Shown: piece after piece, positions 51,233-59,225 of the stretch
How positions within the stretch are numbered: the stretch's first letter is position 1
How the letters are laid out: each line of letters begins with the position of its first letter
Source: Sphaerisporangium rufum
GTDB taxonomy: Bacteria > Actinomycetota > Actinomycetes > Streptosporangiales > Streptosporangiaceae
DNA length: 64,000 bases
NCBI RefSeq assembly: GCF_016863395.1
Contig: NZ_BOOU01000013.1
Location: 62,001-126,000, forward strand
Direction: 5' to 3'
The notes under the pieces: model-generated
The model's input: the letters and a program-made list of their open reading frames with translations, nothing else
What the model was told of the DNA's origin: nothing
Database searches by the model: none
Program-made: the position numbers and the translations under genes

Positions 51233-52396
51233 TTAATCGCTCTCCTCGTCCTTGTCGCCGACCCCGCCGCCGCCCGCCTCCGCAGGCGCGGCCCGCCCCC
51301 CAACGTCCTGCCGCCCGACGTCCGGCGCCGCCCGGGACGCCTTCCGCTCGGCCACCGCCCGCCCCTTGCCGGGCGTCCCGCCTGCCGCCGCCGGCGCGTC
51401 ACCGCCACCACTCGCCTTCGCGTCCGGCTTGCCGCCCGCCGCGCCGGCCTTCTCGGCCGGACCGTCGACTACGGCGTCCGGCTTGCCGCCGGCGGCGTCC
51501 GCTTTCTCGTCTGGTTCCTTGCCGGCGGCGCCCGCGTTCTTATCCGGCTTGTCGCCGGCGGCCTCCGACTTCCCATCCCGGCCACCGCCGGGGGCCTTCG
51601 CGGTCCGCGCCTTCACCGCCGGGCCGCCGGATGGCGGAGTGGTCGTGGTGGCGTTCTTCTCCGGCGGGCCGCCGGCCGGCTTCGCCGCCGCGCTCGCCCT
51701 GTCCGCCGGAGCGGTGGTCCTGGCGCCGCCGGTGTCGCCGCTCGCCGGCCGCGGGGGCGCCGGACCGTCCTTCCGGCCGGACGGCACGGGAGAACGAGGG
51801 CCGCCGGCGGCGGCAGCGCGGCCGACGATCACCGATGCCTTGCGCAGCGTCCGCTCGCCGGAGGCGAAGCCTTCGGCGACCACCCGGACCACGGTGCCAT
51901 CGGACTCCGGCGCCACCTGCTCAGTGCCGGCCGGCCGGTGCCGGGCCGCGTCGTAGGCGTCGCCCGCCGCCACCGCGAGCCGCTCGGCGCCGGTGCGGCC
52001 GAGCACCTCGGCCACCTCGTCGGCGATCGCGGCCAGCAGCGGACCGGCCAGGCCCGCCTCCGGCGGCTCCGGCGACGACCAGCGCGCCGCCTCGCGGGCG
52101 ACCGTGTCGTGCAGGCGGTACAGGGCGGCCCGCACCGGGGTCAGCGCCTCCTCCAGCAGGCCGCGCCGCAGCGTCTGGGACTCGGCGTGCAGCCGGTCGA
52201 TCACCTGCTCGCGGTGCGCGGCCCGCTCGTGCTCGCGCCCGGCCGCCGCGGCGACGGCGCCGACCTGCCCGGCCAGCTCGTCGATCCGTTCCCGGAGGCG
52301 GTCCACCGCACCGGACAGGTCGGCTCCGCCCGGGAGAGGCGAGGGTGCCGCCGCTGCGGAGGCAGGCTCACGCGGCTCGGCTGGGGGAGACGCCAT
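51233..52396 (-). CDS. GrpE-like coiled-coil protein with long low-complexity tail
   Basis: 387 residues, ATG 52396 with GAGGAG 3 nt upstream; first gene of the operon. Residues 25-95 form a charged coiled coil (LRERIDELAGQVGAV, ALYRLHDTVAREAARW), and 120-190 resemble the GrpE beta-wing end (YDAARHRPAGTEQVAPESDG then VVRVVAEGF), the part that opens the Hsp70 nucleotide cleft. From about residue 195 an Ala/Gly/Lys/Pro-rich tail has degenerate GGKPDA repeats and an acidic end. Position before Hsp70 fits a nucleotide-exchange factor. Confidence 0.82.
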   Translation of the reverse strand: MASPPAEPREPASAAAAPSPLPGGADLSGAVDRLRERIDELAGQVGAVAAAAGREHERAAHREQVIDRLHAESQTLRRGLLEEALTPVRAALYRLHDTVAREAARWSSPEPPEAGLAGPLLAAIADEVAEVLGRTGAERLAVAAGDAYDAARHRPAGTEQVAPESDGTVVRVVAEGFASGERTLRKASVIVGRAAAAGGPRSPVPSGRKDGPAPPRPASGDTGGARTTAPADRASAAAKPAGGPPEKNATTTTPPSGGPAVKARTAKAPGGGRDGKSEAAGDKPDKNAGAAGKEPDEKADAAGGKPDAVVDGPAEKAGAAGGKPDAKASGGGDAPAAAGGTPGKGRAVAERKASRAAPDVGRQDVGGRAAPAEAGGGGVGDKDEESD

Positions 52397-52930
52397 CTTC
52401 TCCTCGTGCGGAAAATACGGGGATTCTGTCGCAGGTAACTCTAGCCATCAATGGCGGCGCCCGGTAGAGATTCAGCTGTCCGATAATAAGCTATTTGTCG
52501 GGATTCCCGGCGCCTTTCCGGCGACCCGCCCGCCCGGCGTCCACCCCAGCAAACCCCGCTGACCAGCCCGTTCCCGCCCGGCGCCCGGCTCCGGCGCCAC
52601 CCTCGCCCTCGGTGGCCGCGGAGAAAGATCGCATCCGATCGCATCCACCGGCGTCGGACCTGTCGACCCGAAAATGGGAGCCCTTACCCCTCTTCAAGCC
52701 GTTTACGGTGTGTCCCGTTAATAGTCCAGAATGTCACCAATGCGCCACTGGTGTCACTCAGGTACCCACAAATCGCACCGCGCCACCGGCCCACCCCGTT
52801 CCCTGCCGCCAGAAAGAGGCAGGAGCCGTCGGGACCGCGTCGTGCCGGGCCACTCGCCCGGCACGACGACATGTCCACTATGCGGCCTCGATCGGACCAC
52901 CACGAGTAGGGCGCCCCGCTGGAGCGGGGG
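52397..52930. other. Control region of the Hsp70/GTPase operon and spacer
   Basis: 534 bases with no supported gene. On the minus strand TTGATG (52446-52451), 17 bases, CAGAAT (52423-52428) is a possible promoter 27 bases before the GrpE-like gene, but it is weak. CACCA-N9-TGGTG at 52735-52753 is a small inverted repeat. No HrcA/CIRCE or HAIR-type heat-shock element was seen. Confidence 0.45.
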
Positions 52931-53116
52931 TCAGCGCTCCTTGATGGTGGCGAGGAAGTCGCGCCATTCGGCACGGGAAACGCGCAGGTGGCCGCCGGTG
53001 CGGCGCTTGCTGTCCCGCACGGCGATGCTGTCGGGGAATTCGGCGACTTCTACGCAGTTGCCGCCATTGCCGCTGGTGTAACTGGAAGTACGCCAGTGCG
53101 CCTGGGTCAGGTCCAT
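52931..53116 (-). CDS. DUF397 protein, second tandem copy
   Basis: 61 residues starting MDLTQAHWRTSSYTSG, with NCVEVAEFPDSIAVRDSK. It is closely similar to the preceding 64-residue gene, so the two arose by tandem duplication. The start overlaps that gene's end by 10 bases. Confidence 0.9.
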   Translation of the reverse strand: MDLTQAHWRTSSYTSGNGGNCVEVAEFPDSIAVRDSKRRTGGHLRVSRAEWRDFLATIKER

Positions 53117-53301
53117 GCCTGCTCCTTGATGGTGATGAGGAAGTCGTGCCATTCGGTTCGGGAAATGCGCAGGTGGCCGCCGGTGGGGCGCTTGCTGTCG
53201 CGGACGGCGATGGCATCGGGCAGCGTGGCGACCTGCACGCAGTCACCGCCGTTACCGCTGCTGTAGGAGGAGGTCCGCCAGTGTGCGTTGGTCAGGTCCA
53301 T
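53107..53301 (-). CDS. DUF397 protein, first tandem copy
   Basis: 64 residues starting MDLTNAHWRTSSYSSG, with DCVQVATLPDAIAVRDSK. It overlaps the DUF5753 regulator by 10 bases at its start and the second DUF397 gene by 10 bases at its end, in each case through the shared string ATGGACCTGA. Confidence 0.92.
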   Translation of the reverse strand: MDLTNAHWRTSSYSSGNGGDCVQVATLPDAIAVRDSKRPTGGHLRISRTEWHDFLITIKEQAWT

Positions 53302-54095
53302 GTCTCGGTCACCTCGGTCATCAGCTCGATCGACTGCTTACCTGGCAACGCCTCGGCCCGCACCGCCTCCCAGAGCCGCCGCATGGTGGCGACGTCCTCC
53401 GCGCGCTCGACGACGGATCCGCAGAGCGCGCCGTCCACGTACGCGACCTCACGGTTGCCGATGGTGGCGACGACGAATGGCCCGGCCATTCCAGCGTAGG
53501 TACCGACGGCGGCCGGCACAATCTGGATGACGATCCGTGGCCGCCGGGTAAGTGCCAGCAGGTGGCCGATCTGCTCACGCATCACCTCCGGCCCGCCGAC
53601 CGGGCGATGTAGCAACCCTTCGTCCAGCACCGCGACCAGCATCGGCGGATCCGGCCGGTCCAGCACCCGGCGTCGCTCCCGCCGGGCTTGGACCTGCTCA
53701 TCCTCGTCGAGATCTCTTCCCGACGCCGCGATCACCTCGCGGGCGTACTCGTCTGTCTGCAGCAAGCCAGGAACGAGCAGCGGCTCGTAAGACAGGAGAC
53801 TGGTCGCCTGGGCCTCGATCGTCAGCCAGCGGCCGACCCACTCCGGGGGCATGGTGCGGCAGACCAGGTCTTCGGTCAGCCGGGTGAGCAGGCCGCCGGT
53901 GGTGAGCAGGTCGTCGCACCTGCGCGCGAAGTCGGGCCTGGGCGTCCGCCGGGCGGTCTCGACCATGGCGACGAACGACGGCGAATAGCCCGCCATCGCC
54001 GTGGCGAGTTGCGCCTGGCTCATGCCCGCCGCCTCCCGGGCCTGCCGGAGCTCCCGGGCGAAGAATTCCAGTGGCGTCATGGTGTTACCGTTCAC
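53292..54095 (-). CDS. XRE-type HTH regulator with DUF5753 domain
   Basis: 267 residues. HTH REAAGMSQAQLATAMAGYSP, DUF5753 core LLSYEPLLVPGLLQTDEYAR and IVIQIVPAAVGTYAGMAGPF, ending TWT. GTG 54095 follows GAGGG and is preferred over ATG 54080. It forms one transcription unit with two DUF397 genes. A divergent anti-sigma-type ATPase starts 133 bases away, an arrangement common in actinomycetes for these developmental/regulatory sets. Confidence 0.92.
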   Translation of the reverse strand: MNGNTMTPLEFFARELRQAREAAGMSQAQLATAMAGYSPSFVAMVETARRTPRPDFARRCDDLLTTGGLLTRLTEDLVCRTMPPEWVGRWLTIEAQATSLLSYEPLLVPGLLQTDEYAREVIAASGRDLDEDEQVQARRERRRVLDRPDPPMLVAVLDEGLLHRPVGGPEVMREQIGHLLALTRRPRIVIQIVPAAVGTYAGMAGPFVVATIGNREVAYVDGALCGSVVERAEDVATMRRLWEAVRAEALPGKQSIELMTEVTETWT

Positions 54096-54228
54096 GATCC
54101 CTCACAGCCGTTCACGGATTTCCTGCCGCGCTCACAAATGCGAGTGCGGTCGATGCCTTACTCGAAATTCTACGACGCTTGATTCCCTTGGCGGGAGCCA
54201 ACGGAAAAGACAGGCGAAGGAGAATGCG

Positions 54229-54633
54229 GTGGGAGTCGTTATCGCGGGAATATGGTGGAAATTGCCCGCTTCGTCGACCGCGGCGGCGCTCGCCCGGCGA
54301 TACGCGCGGCAGCAGCTGGGGGAGTGGGGTCTGGACGGCAAGGCCGACGACGTCCTGCTCGTCGTCTCCGAGCTGGTCGCCAACGCCGCGCGCGCCTCCA
54401 CCGCCGACCTTTCCGACCCGGCCCACCTCGCCCTGCGCCTGTCCCGGCAGGCCACTCGGATCACCATCGAAGTATGGGACGGCAGCCCAGGCCGTCCTCT
54501 CGTGACGCACGCCCGGAACGACGCGGAGAACGGCCGCGGACTTCACATAGTCGACGTACTCTCCCTGACCTGGGGCACCCGCTGGCCGGCCGAAGGCGGA
54601 AAAATCGTCTGGAGCGAAGTCCGACTGGACTGA
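54229..54633 (+). CDS. Anti-sigma-factor-type serine/threonine kinase (HATPase, RsbW-like)
   Basis: 134 residues. N-box ELVANAARAS, G1 VWDGSPGRP, G2 NGRGLHIVDVL, and final GGKIVWSEV give the compact GHKL fold of RsbW/SpoIIAB-like proteins. GTG 54229 has AAGGAG 6 nt upstream. Usually encoded beside DUF397/HTH genes in actinomycetes, as here. It may bind a sigma factor or an anti-anti-sigma; neither is in the window. Confidence 0.9.
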   Translation: MGVVIAGIWWKLPASSTAAALARRYARQQLGEWGLDGKADDVLLVVSELVANAARASTADLSDPAHLALRLSRQATRITIEVWDGSPGRPLVTHARNDAENGRGLHIVDVLSLTWGTRWPAEGGKIVWSEVRLD

Positions 54634-55016
54634 ACGAAGCCGGCCCGCGCTCCGCCCCACGCTTTTCATGGAATCCCTCGGCTGACTGATCAGCAAGCGA
54701 ATCAGGCGGCGTTACGAATTCTATGGAATAGGACAAGGGGTAGGAACCGCCTCGGCGCACGCCGATGCGGCGGGGCGGTCGCGGTGCATCGACCAAGTCG
54801 TGGGCACGGCGCGCTGAGGACCGTCACGGTAGGCGGCTAACTGATGCCGGGGCCGCCACGCGCTCGTGGCACGCGGTCCCGGACCCGGCTTGAACCGGCA
54901 GATGGTGAGTGCCCTTCCGATGGGCAAGTCCTATGGCCGGGCCAGGTGATGGCCTGTGAACGATTACGAGGCAAGCTTGACTGCTGCTGCTTTCCTTCTA
55001 TCGGCCGTTCGAATCA
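54634..55016. other. Intergenic, no supported feature
   Basis: 383 bases between converging units. Some short repeated and inverted GC segments occur, and on the minus strand around 54880-54900 a TTCAAGC-type loop is seen, but I cannot fold a tRNA around it. Confidence 0.4.
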
Positions 55017-55352
55017 TCACGCGGCATGAGTATCGGTACCGCGAAGGATGTATAGATCATCGCCGAATACGGCCGAGATCTGGATGTGGCCACCAAGAGC
55101 CTGAACATAGCGCGCGATGGCCTCGACAGTGGAAACCTCTCCACGCTCGATCTGCGATATGCGGCTTTTAGTCACGCCCATTCGATCGGCCACCTCGGAT
55201 TGTGATAGTCCTAGCGCTTTGCGGCGATCGGCGAGTCGGTGACCGTCGATGTATGCCTGATTGCGCTTCTTGGCTTCGGCGATCCCCTCCTCGCCGCCCG
55301 CTGCGGCCACGATGTCGGCTCGGACATCACGCCACTTCGGAAAGGATGTCAT
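55017..55352 (-). CDS. XRE-family antitoxin (HigA-like)
   Basis: 111 residues. HTH at about 50-75 (LGLSQSEVADRMGVTKSRIS then QIERGE) and SFPKWRDVRADIVAAAGGEE before it. Starts at ATG 55352, one base overlapping the toxin stop (TGATG), with GAGGAGG 7 nt upstream. It should neutralise the upstream-encoded toxin and repress the operon. Confidence 0.9.
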   Translation of the reverse strand: MTSFPKWRDVRADIVAAAGGEEGIAEAKKRNQAYIDGHRLADRRKALGLSQSEVADRMGVTKSRISQIERGEVSTVEAIARYVQALGGHIQISAVFGDDLYILRGTDTHAA

Positions 55353-55720
55353 CACTGTTCCTCCTCGGCCTGGCGTTCTTTGAGGTAGGCCTCGTACAGA
55401 TCCTCGGCGTGAGGTATTGCCTTTCTGTACCAGCCCGACCAATCTCCTGATTTATCGCCACCTAAGAGCAAAATCGCTGATCGCCACGGATCGAACGCAA
55501 AAAGGATGCGAATCTCGGATCGGCCTGCCGATCCGGGACGTAGCTCCTTCAAATTGTGCAATCGTGACCCTTCGATTCTGTCCACAAGTGGACGGCCCAG
55601 GGCTGGACCAGCATCTGCCAGGCGGTCGATCGCGTCGACCACCTGCGCCTGTGAGCGCTCGTCCAAGGCCTTGATCCAGGCGAGCAGATCATTTGTGACG
55701 CGGATCTCCCACTCCTTCAC
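55352..55720 (-). CDS. RelE/HigB-like toxin (phage Gp49-like family)
   Basis: 122 residues of the PF05973-type family: WEIRVTNDLLAWIKALDERS, LVDRIEGSRLHNLKELRPGS, EIRILFAFDPWRSAILLLGG and a C-terminal WYRKAIPHAEDLYEAYL. These are ribosome-dependent mRNA interferases. GTG 55720 lies right behind an extended -10 (TGCTACACT on the minus strand, +55727 to 55735), so the mRNA is probably leaderless. Gene order toxin-antitoxin is the HigBA order. Confidence 0.9.
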   Translation of the reverse strand: MKEWEIRVTNDLLAWIKALDERSQAQVVDAIDRLADAGPALGRPLVDRIEGSRLHNLKELRPGSAGRSEIRILFAFDPWRSAILLLGGDKSGDWSGWYRKAIPHAEDLYEAYLKERQAEEEQ

Positions 55721-55726
55721 GCGCTC

Positions 55727-55735
55727 TAGTGTAGC
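55727..55735 (-). promoter_or_regulatory. Extended -10 promoter of the toxin-antitoxin pair
   Basis: The minus strand reads TGCTACACT, a TGn-TANNNT element, ending 6-7 bases before the toxin GTG. Initiation would therefore fall at or next to the start codon. Confidence 0.5.
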
Positions 55736-55811
55736 AAATGCTTTACCGCCGCTCGCGGGTGCCGCTGCTGCGCCGGGGATGAAGCCTGACCGGTCGGCTC
55801 CTCAGATGCCG

Positions 55812-55834
55812 GTTCGGACCGGACCGGTCCGAAC
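55812..55834 (+). terminator. Perfect 11-bp hairpin followed by a T-run
   Basis: GTTCGGACCGG, one base, CCGGTCCGAAC, then TTTTCT: an intrinsic-terminator shape on the plus strand. No plus-strand gene is recognised just upstream, so it may instead be an operator for the toxin-antitoxin unit or a remnant. Confidence 0.5.
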
Positions 55835-55895
55835 TTTTCTCACAGGTCTTCTACCAGCGGAAACCTGTCTCCTAACGTCATCCGCCCTGTCAGCC

Positions 55896-55945
55896 GGACC
55901 GGCCATCCGGCTCACTGGGTGAAGCGCGAGCCGGATGGCCGGTCC
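55896..55945. repeat. 18-bp perfect inverted repeat
   Basis: Arms GGACCGGCCATCCGGCTC (55896-55913) and its exact complement (55928-55945) flank a 14-base loop. No T-run follows. Confidence 0.85.
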
Positions 55946-56271
55946 CGTCCATCCATATGGAGCTCCCCGACGGGCGGCGTGCCGGCCACCCGGTTCGCGC
56001 ACCACGACCCGTGGAGGTCATCCGAGTGGTGGCTTCGCGGTGAACCGTACGTGGGACCGACCGGCCGATCATCGCGGGTCGCGGTCCCGATGACCGCGTC
56101 CTGTCCGGTCCGGCCGCGGCCGGCGGACCGCACGATGCTGATCTGTCAGGGCTCGGGGAGGAGCCCGCCACCGGTCGGCGACGACCGGACGGATCAGCGT
56201 CCGCCGGGCCGGACAGGGCGCACATGAGCGTCCCTCCCGCGAGCTGTCGGAGGGGGCGGGAGGGCGTGCGC

Positions 56272-56314
56272 CGCTCCGGCCGCGGTCCGACAAGGCGGGA
56301 CCGCGGCCGGAGCG
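56272..56314 (-). terminator. Terminator hairpin of the DUF899 gene
   Basis: CGCTCCGGCCGCGGTCC (56272-56288) pairs perfectly with 56298-56314 around a 9-base loop, 9 bases beyond the DUF899 stop. Confidence 0.7.
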
Positions 56315-56322
56315 GAGCGGCA

Positions 56323-56952
56323 TCAGCCGTAGGTGGGATGCTGGGGCCAGCCGGGCGGGGAGTCCTCCCAGTCCTCCTGGCGGCCGTAAGGGGTCAGGTC
56401 CTGGATGTCGCGCAGGAAGAGGATGCGGTCCACCCCGCGGTTGGTGGTGGAGTAGGTGCGGTAGACCCGGTCGCCGTCGCGGAGGAACACCGACAGCATG
56501 AAGCCGCCGAAGGCCCCGCAGTCGTCGGCGAACGAGGTGCCGTGCGACGACACGAACGGCAGGGTCCACCCGCGCCGTGCCTTGTAGGCCTCGATCTGGG
56601 CCAGCGGCATGTTGGACACGATCGTCCAGCTGATGTCCGTCGCGGCGAGCTCCGGGAGCGCGGTCACCGGGACGTTGTCGACGAAGCTGGTGCAGCCGGA
56701 ACAGTAGGCGTCCGGCCCGCGGTCCATGAACTGGTAGGTCACCAGCTGGCGGCGCCCCTCGAACAGGTCGAGCAGGCCGCGCGGGCCGTCGGGGGTGTCG
56801 AACGTGTAGGCGCCGGTCACCTCGGTCATCGGCAGCCGGCGGCGCCGGGCGGCCAGCGCGTCGAGAGTCCGGGTCGCCTCCTTCTCGGCGGCCAGCAGCG
56901 CGTCGCGCTCGCGCTGCCACTCCTCGGCCGAGACGATCTTGGGTTGGTTCAT
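56323..56952 (-). CDS. DUF899 thioredoxin-fold protein
   Basis: 209 residues. IVSAEEWQRERDALLAAEKE at the start, then EVTGAYTFDTPDG, DAYCSGCTSFVDNV with a CxxC, and a C-terminal TYSTTNRGVDRILFLRDIQD followed by GRQEDWEDSP: the DUF899 family, thioredoxin-like and of unknown reaction. Cytosolic. Divergent from the gntR operon. Confidence 0.93.
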   Translation of the reverse strand: MNQPKIVSAEEWQRERDALLAAEKEATRTLDALAARRRRLPMTEVTGAYTFDTPDGPRGLLDLFEGRRQLVTYQFMDRGPDAYCSGCTSFVDNVPVTALPELAATDISWTIVSNMPLAQIEAYKARRGWTLPFVSSHGTSFADDCGAFGGFMLSVFLRDGDRVYRTYSTTNRGVDRILFLRDIQDLTPYGRQEDWEDSPPGWPQHPTYG

Positions 56953-57068
56953 GGCGCCGATCGTGCCAGCCACCACCGACAGAACGGGCTCGATTTTCGG
57001 TCATCCGTCGCCGTCTCGGGGTGATCGCCAGGAGCCGGCACGCTGACCTGCTGAAATAAGGGTTTGCA

Positions 57069-57102
57069 AACTGTTGACAGTTGACACCTCGCTGTTTACT
57101 GT
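57069..57102 (+). promoter_or_regulatory. Promoter and operator of the gntR-liv operon
   Basis: TTGACA (57074-57079), 17 bases, TACTGT (57097-57102) is a good sigma-70-type promoter 31 bases before ATG 57133; a second TTGACA is at 57081. The inverted repeat AACTGT-TG-ACAGTT (57069-57082) covers the -35, as expected for autorepression by the FadR-type regulator. Confidence 0.6.
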
Positions 57103-57132
57103 CGGCATTCATCCCCCAAACGGAGGTTTCGG

Positions 57133-57819
57133 ATGGCATCAACGGACATTCCGGTCCCTCGTCCCCTCGATCGACCGGATTCGTTCACGCAACGGACGCT
57201 TCGCGCGGTCCGCGACCTGATCCTCAGCGGGCACTTCCGCCCGGGCGACCGCGTCAACGAGGCCGAGCTGGCCGAGGCCCTGGGCGTCAGCCGGGGACCG
57301 CTGCGGGAGGCGCTCCAGCAGCTCACCAGCGAAGGGCTCGTGCACCGCATCCCGCACCGCGGCACCTTCATCCCGGAGTTCGGCGCCACCGAGACCGTCG
57401 AGCTGTACGAGCTGCGCGAGGCGATCGAGGTCATGGCGGCCCGGCTGGCCGCCGAGCGGGCCACCCCGGAGGACCTCGCCGAACTTCGCCGGTTCCTCGA
57501 CGCCACCGGTGAGGTGCTGCACTCCAGCGACGAGGCGCACTACCCCCGCGACCTCGACTTCCACGACCGCATCGTGGCCATCGCCGGCAACCGGCAGTTA
57601 CAGGCACGCTGCCGCGAGGTGCACCAGCTGCTGCACGTGGCCCGGTCGCGTTCGGGGTTCCGGACCGAGCGCGCCCACCAGGCGTACGACGAGCATCGGG
57701 CGATCCTCCAGGCCCTGGAGACCCGCGATCCCGATGCCGCCGACCGCGCGATGCGCGCGCATCTGCGTACCGGTCTGGCCCACGTCCGACAACTCTTCGA
57801 GCTCAGCGAACCGGACTGA
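57133..57819 (+). CDS. GntR-family regulator, FadR/FCD type
   Basis: 228 residues. N-terminal winged helix (FRPGDRVNEAELAEALGVSR, then GPLREALQQLTSEGLV) and an all-helical FCD domain with the metal-ligand pattern D...H...H (YPRDLDFHDRIVAIAGN, DEHRAILQALETRD). ATG 57133 has GGAGG 7 nt upstream. FCD regulators bind small carboxylates and derepress adjacent catabolic operons, so the ligand is likely the substrate of the downstream importer. Confidence 0.94.
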   Translation: MASTDIPVPRPLDRPDSFTQRTLRAVRDLILSGHFRPGDRVNEAELAEALGVSRGPLREALQQLTSEGLVHRIPHRGTFIPEFGATETVELYELREAIEVMAARLAAERATPEDLAELRRFLDATGEVLHSSDEAHYPRDLDFHDRIVAIAGNRQLQARCREVHQLLHVARSRSGFRTERAHQAYDEHRAILQALETRDPDAADRAMRAHLRTGLAHVRQLFELSEPD

Positions 57820-57896
57820 CGGCGGTCCCCCGCCGGCGGCCGACCGCTGCGATGAACAACCGGCCCGCTGAAGGCCGGGCAGCGAAAGGACCCCTC

Positions 57897-59126
57897 ATGC
57901 GCGTCCCCCGAACGGCAATGAAAGCGATGCTCGCGGTCGCCACGACCGCCGCCGTCGCCCTGACCGCGGCGTGCGGCGGCCGGAGCGACTCCGCCGACGC
58001 GAGCGGCGACTCCGACATTCCGATCGCCCTCGTCTATCCCACGTCCGGGGTGTGGAAGACCCAGGGGGAGAACTCCCTGCGCGGCGCCCAGCTGGCGATC
58101 AACGACATCAACGCGGCCGGCGGGGTCCTCGGCGGCCGCAAGCTGGTGGCGAAGGTGGCCGACGCGGGCAACGACCCGCAGACCGCCGCCTCGGCCGCCC
58201 GCCAGCTGCTGCAGCGCGACAAGGTGGCCGGCCTGCTCGGCGCCTACCTCAGCAGCTACACGCTCACCGTGTCGACGGTGGCCGAGCGGGCGGGCGTCGC
58301 CGACGTCACCCAGTCGTTCTCCGACGAGCTGGTCACCCGCGGCTACAAGAACACCTTCAAGACCACCCCCACCGCGAAGGCGTTCTCCACCTCGGTCTTC
58401 GACTACCTGGTCGGGATGTACGAGGCGGCCGGGAAGAAGCCGCCGAGCGCGGCGATCCTCGCCTCCGACGACGCCTCCGGCCAGCAGCAGTACGCGGCGG
58501 CGGTGGAGGCGGCGCCGAAGGCGAACTTCGACGTCGTGCTGAAGGTGCAGTACCCGGCCAACATCACCGACACCAACGCGCTGGTCAACCGGATCGCGGC
58601 GGCCAAGCCGGAGATCCTGCTGCTCAACGGCCCTGACCTGGCGGAGATCCAGATCGTCAAGGCGATCCGGGCGCGCGGCATCGACGTCCCGGTGGTCGGC
58701 CTCGGCGGGGCCGGGGTGACCACCCAGGCGTTCGTCGACTCGCTCGGCGCGGGCGTCGACGGCGTGCTGGCGACCGTCCCGTTCAACGGCGACATCACGC
58801 CGAGGGCCGCGGACGTGGCCAAGCGCTACAACGCCCAGCACTCCGGGACGTTCATGCCGGCCGAGTCGGGCACGGCGTACGTCGGGGCCTGGCTGATCGC
58901 CAAGGCCATCGACAAGGCCGGCTCGGCCGACGCCAAGAAGGTCGCCGACGCGCTGCGCACGCTGAACATCTCCGACGGGCCGGCCGAGCTGTACCCGGGG
59001 GGCGCGGTGCGCTTCAACGCCACCGGGCTCAACGAGTCCGCCTACCCGCTGATGATCCAGTACCAGGGCGGCAAGCCGGTCACGGTCTGGCCGGAGAAGG
59101 ACGCCAAGGCCAAGCCGAAGCTCTGA
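57897..59126 (+). CDS. ABC transporter substrate-binding lipoprotein (branched-chain amino-acid type)
   Basis: 409 residues. Signal peptide with lipobox LTAAC, lipidated Cys26, then a type-1 periplasmic-binding fold (IPIALVYPTSGVWKTQGENS, GAQLAINDINAAGGVLGGRK, LLGAYLSSYTLTVSTVAE). It captures ligand outside the membrane for the LivHMGF-type machinery downstream. Ligand not deducible; homologues bind amino acids, urea, amides or aromatic acids. ATG 57897 follows AAAGGA. Confidence 0.93.
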   Translation: MRVPRTAMKAMLAVATTAAVALTAACGGRSDSADASGDSDIPIALVYPTSGVWKTQGENSLRGAQLAINDINAAGGVLGGRKLVAKVADAGNDPQTAASAARQLLQRDKVAGLLGAYLSSYTLTVSTVAERAGVADVTQSFSDELVTRGYKNTFKTTPTAKAFSTSVFDYLVGMYEAAGKKPPSAAILASDDASGQQQYAAAVEAAPKANFDVVLKVQYPANITDTNALVNRIAAAKPEILLLNGPDLAEIQIVKAIRARGIDVPVVGLGGAGVTTQAFVDSLGAGVDGVLATVPFNGDITPRAADVAKRYNAQHSGTFMPAESGTAYVGAWLIAKAIDKAGSADAKKVADALRTLNISDGPAELYPGGAVRFNATGLNESAYPLMIQYQGGKPVTVWPEKDAKAKPKL

Positions 59127-59225
59127 TCACGTGATCACCCCTGGGAGACGGCGCCGGCCGGGCCGGCCGGCCCGCCGGTCCCGCGCAGCCCCCGGCCAGG
59201 CCGGACACAACGGAAAGGAGGTGCG

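Larger units (their letters stand above)
55721..56322. other. Hairpin-rich spacer
   Basis: About 600 bases without a supported gene. It contains three long perfect inverted repeats (55812, 55896, 56272), the last being the likely terminator of the DUF899 gene. The GGACCGG sequence recurs many times through the region. Confidence 0.6.

Noticed and set aside
48053-52438. A 1461-codon plus-strand open frame opposite the Hsp70 operon
   Set aside because: It is a shadow: extreme GC at third positions of the minus-strand genes removes stops on the other strand. The minus-strand proteins have clear Hsp70 and GTPase motifs; this one has none.
52397-52900. CIRCE or HAIR heat-shock element before the Hsp70 operon
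   Set aside because: No TTAGCACTC-N9-GAGTGCTAA or HspR-type inverted repeat could be found; only a weak CACCA-N9-TGGTG repeat is present.
54850-54960. tRNA or tRNA-end attachment site on the minus strand (TTCAAGC loop)
   Set aside because: The T-stem does not pair properly, no anticodon arm or acceptor stem can be built, and no integrase is nearby.
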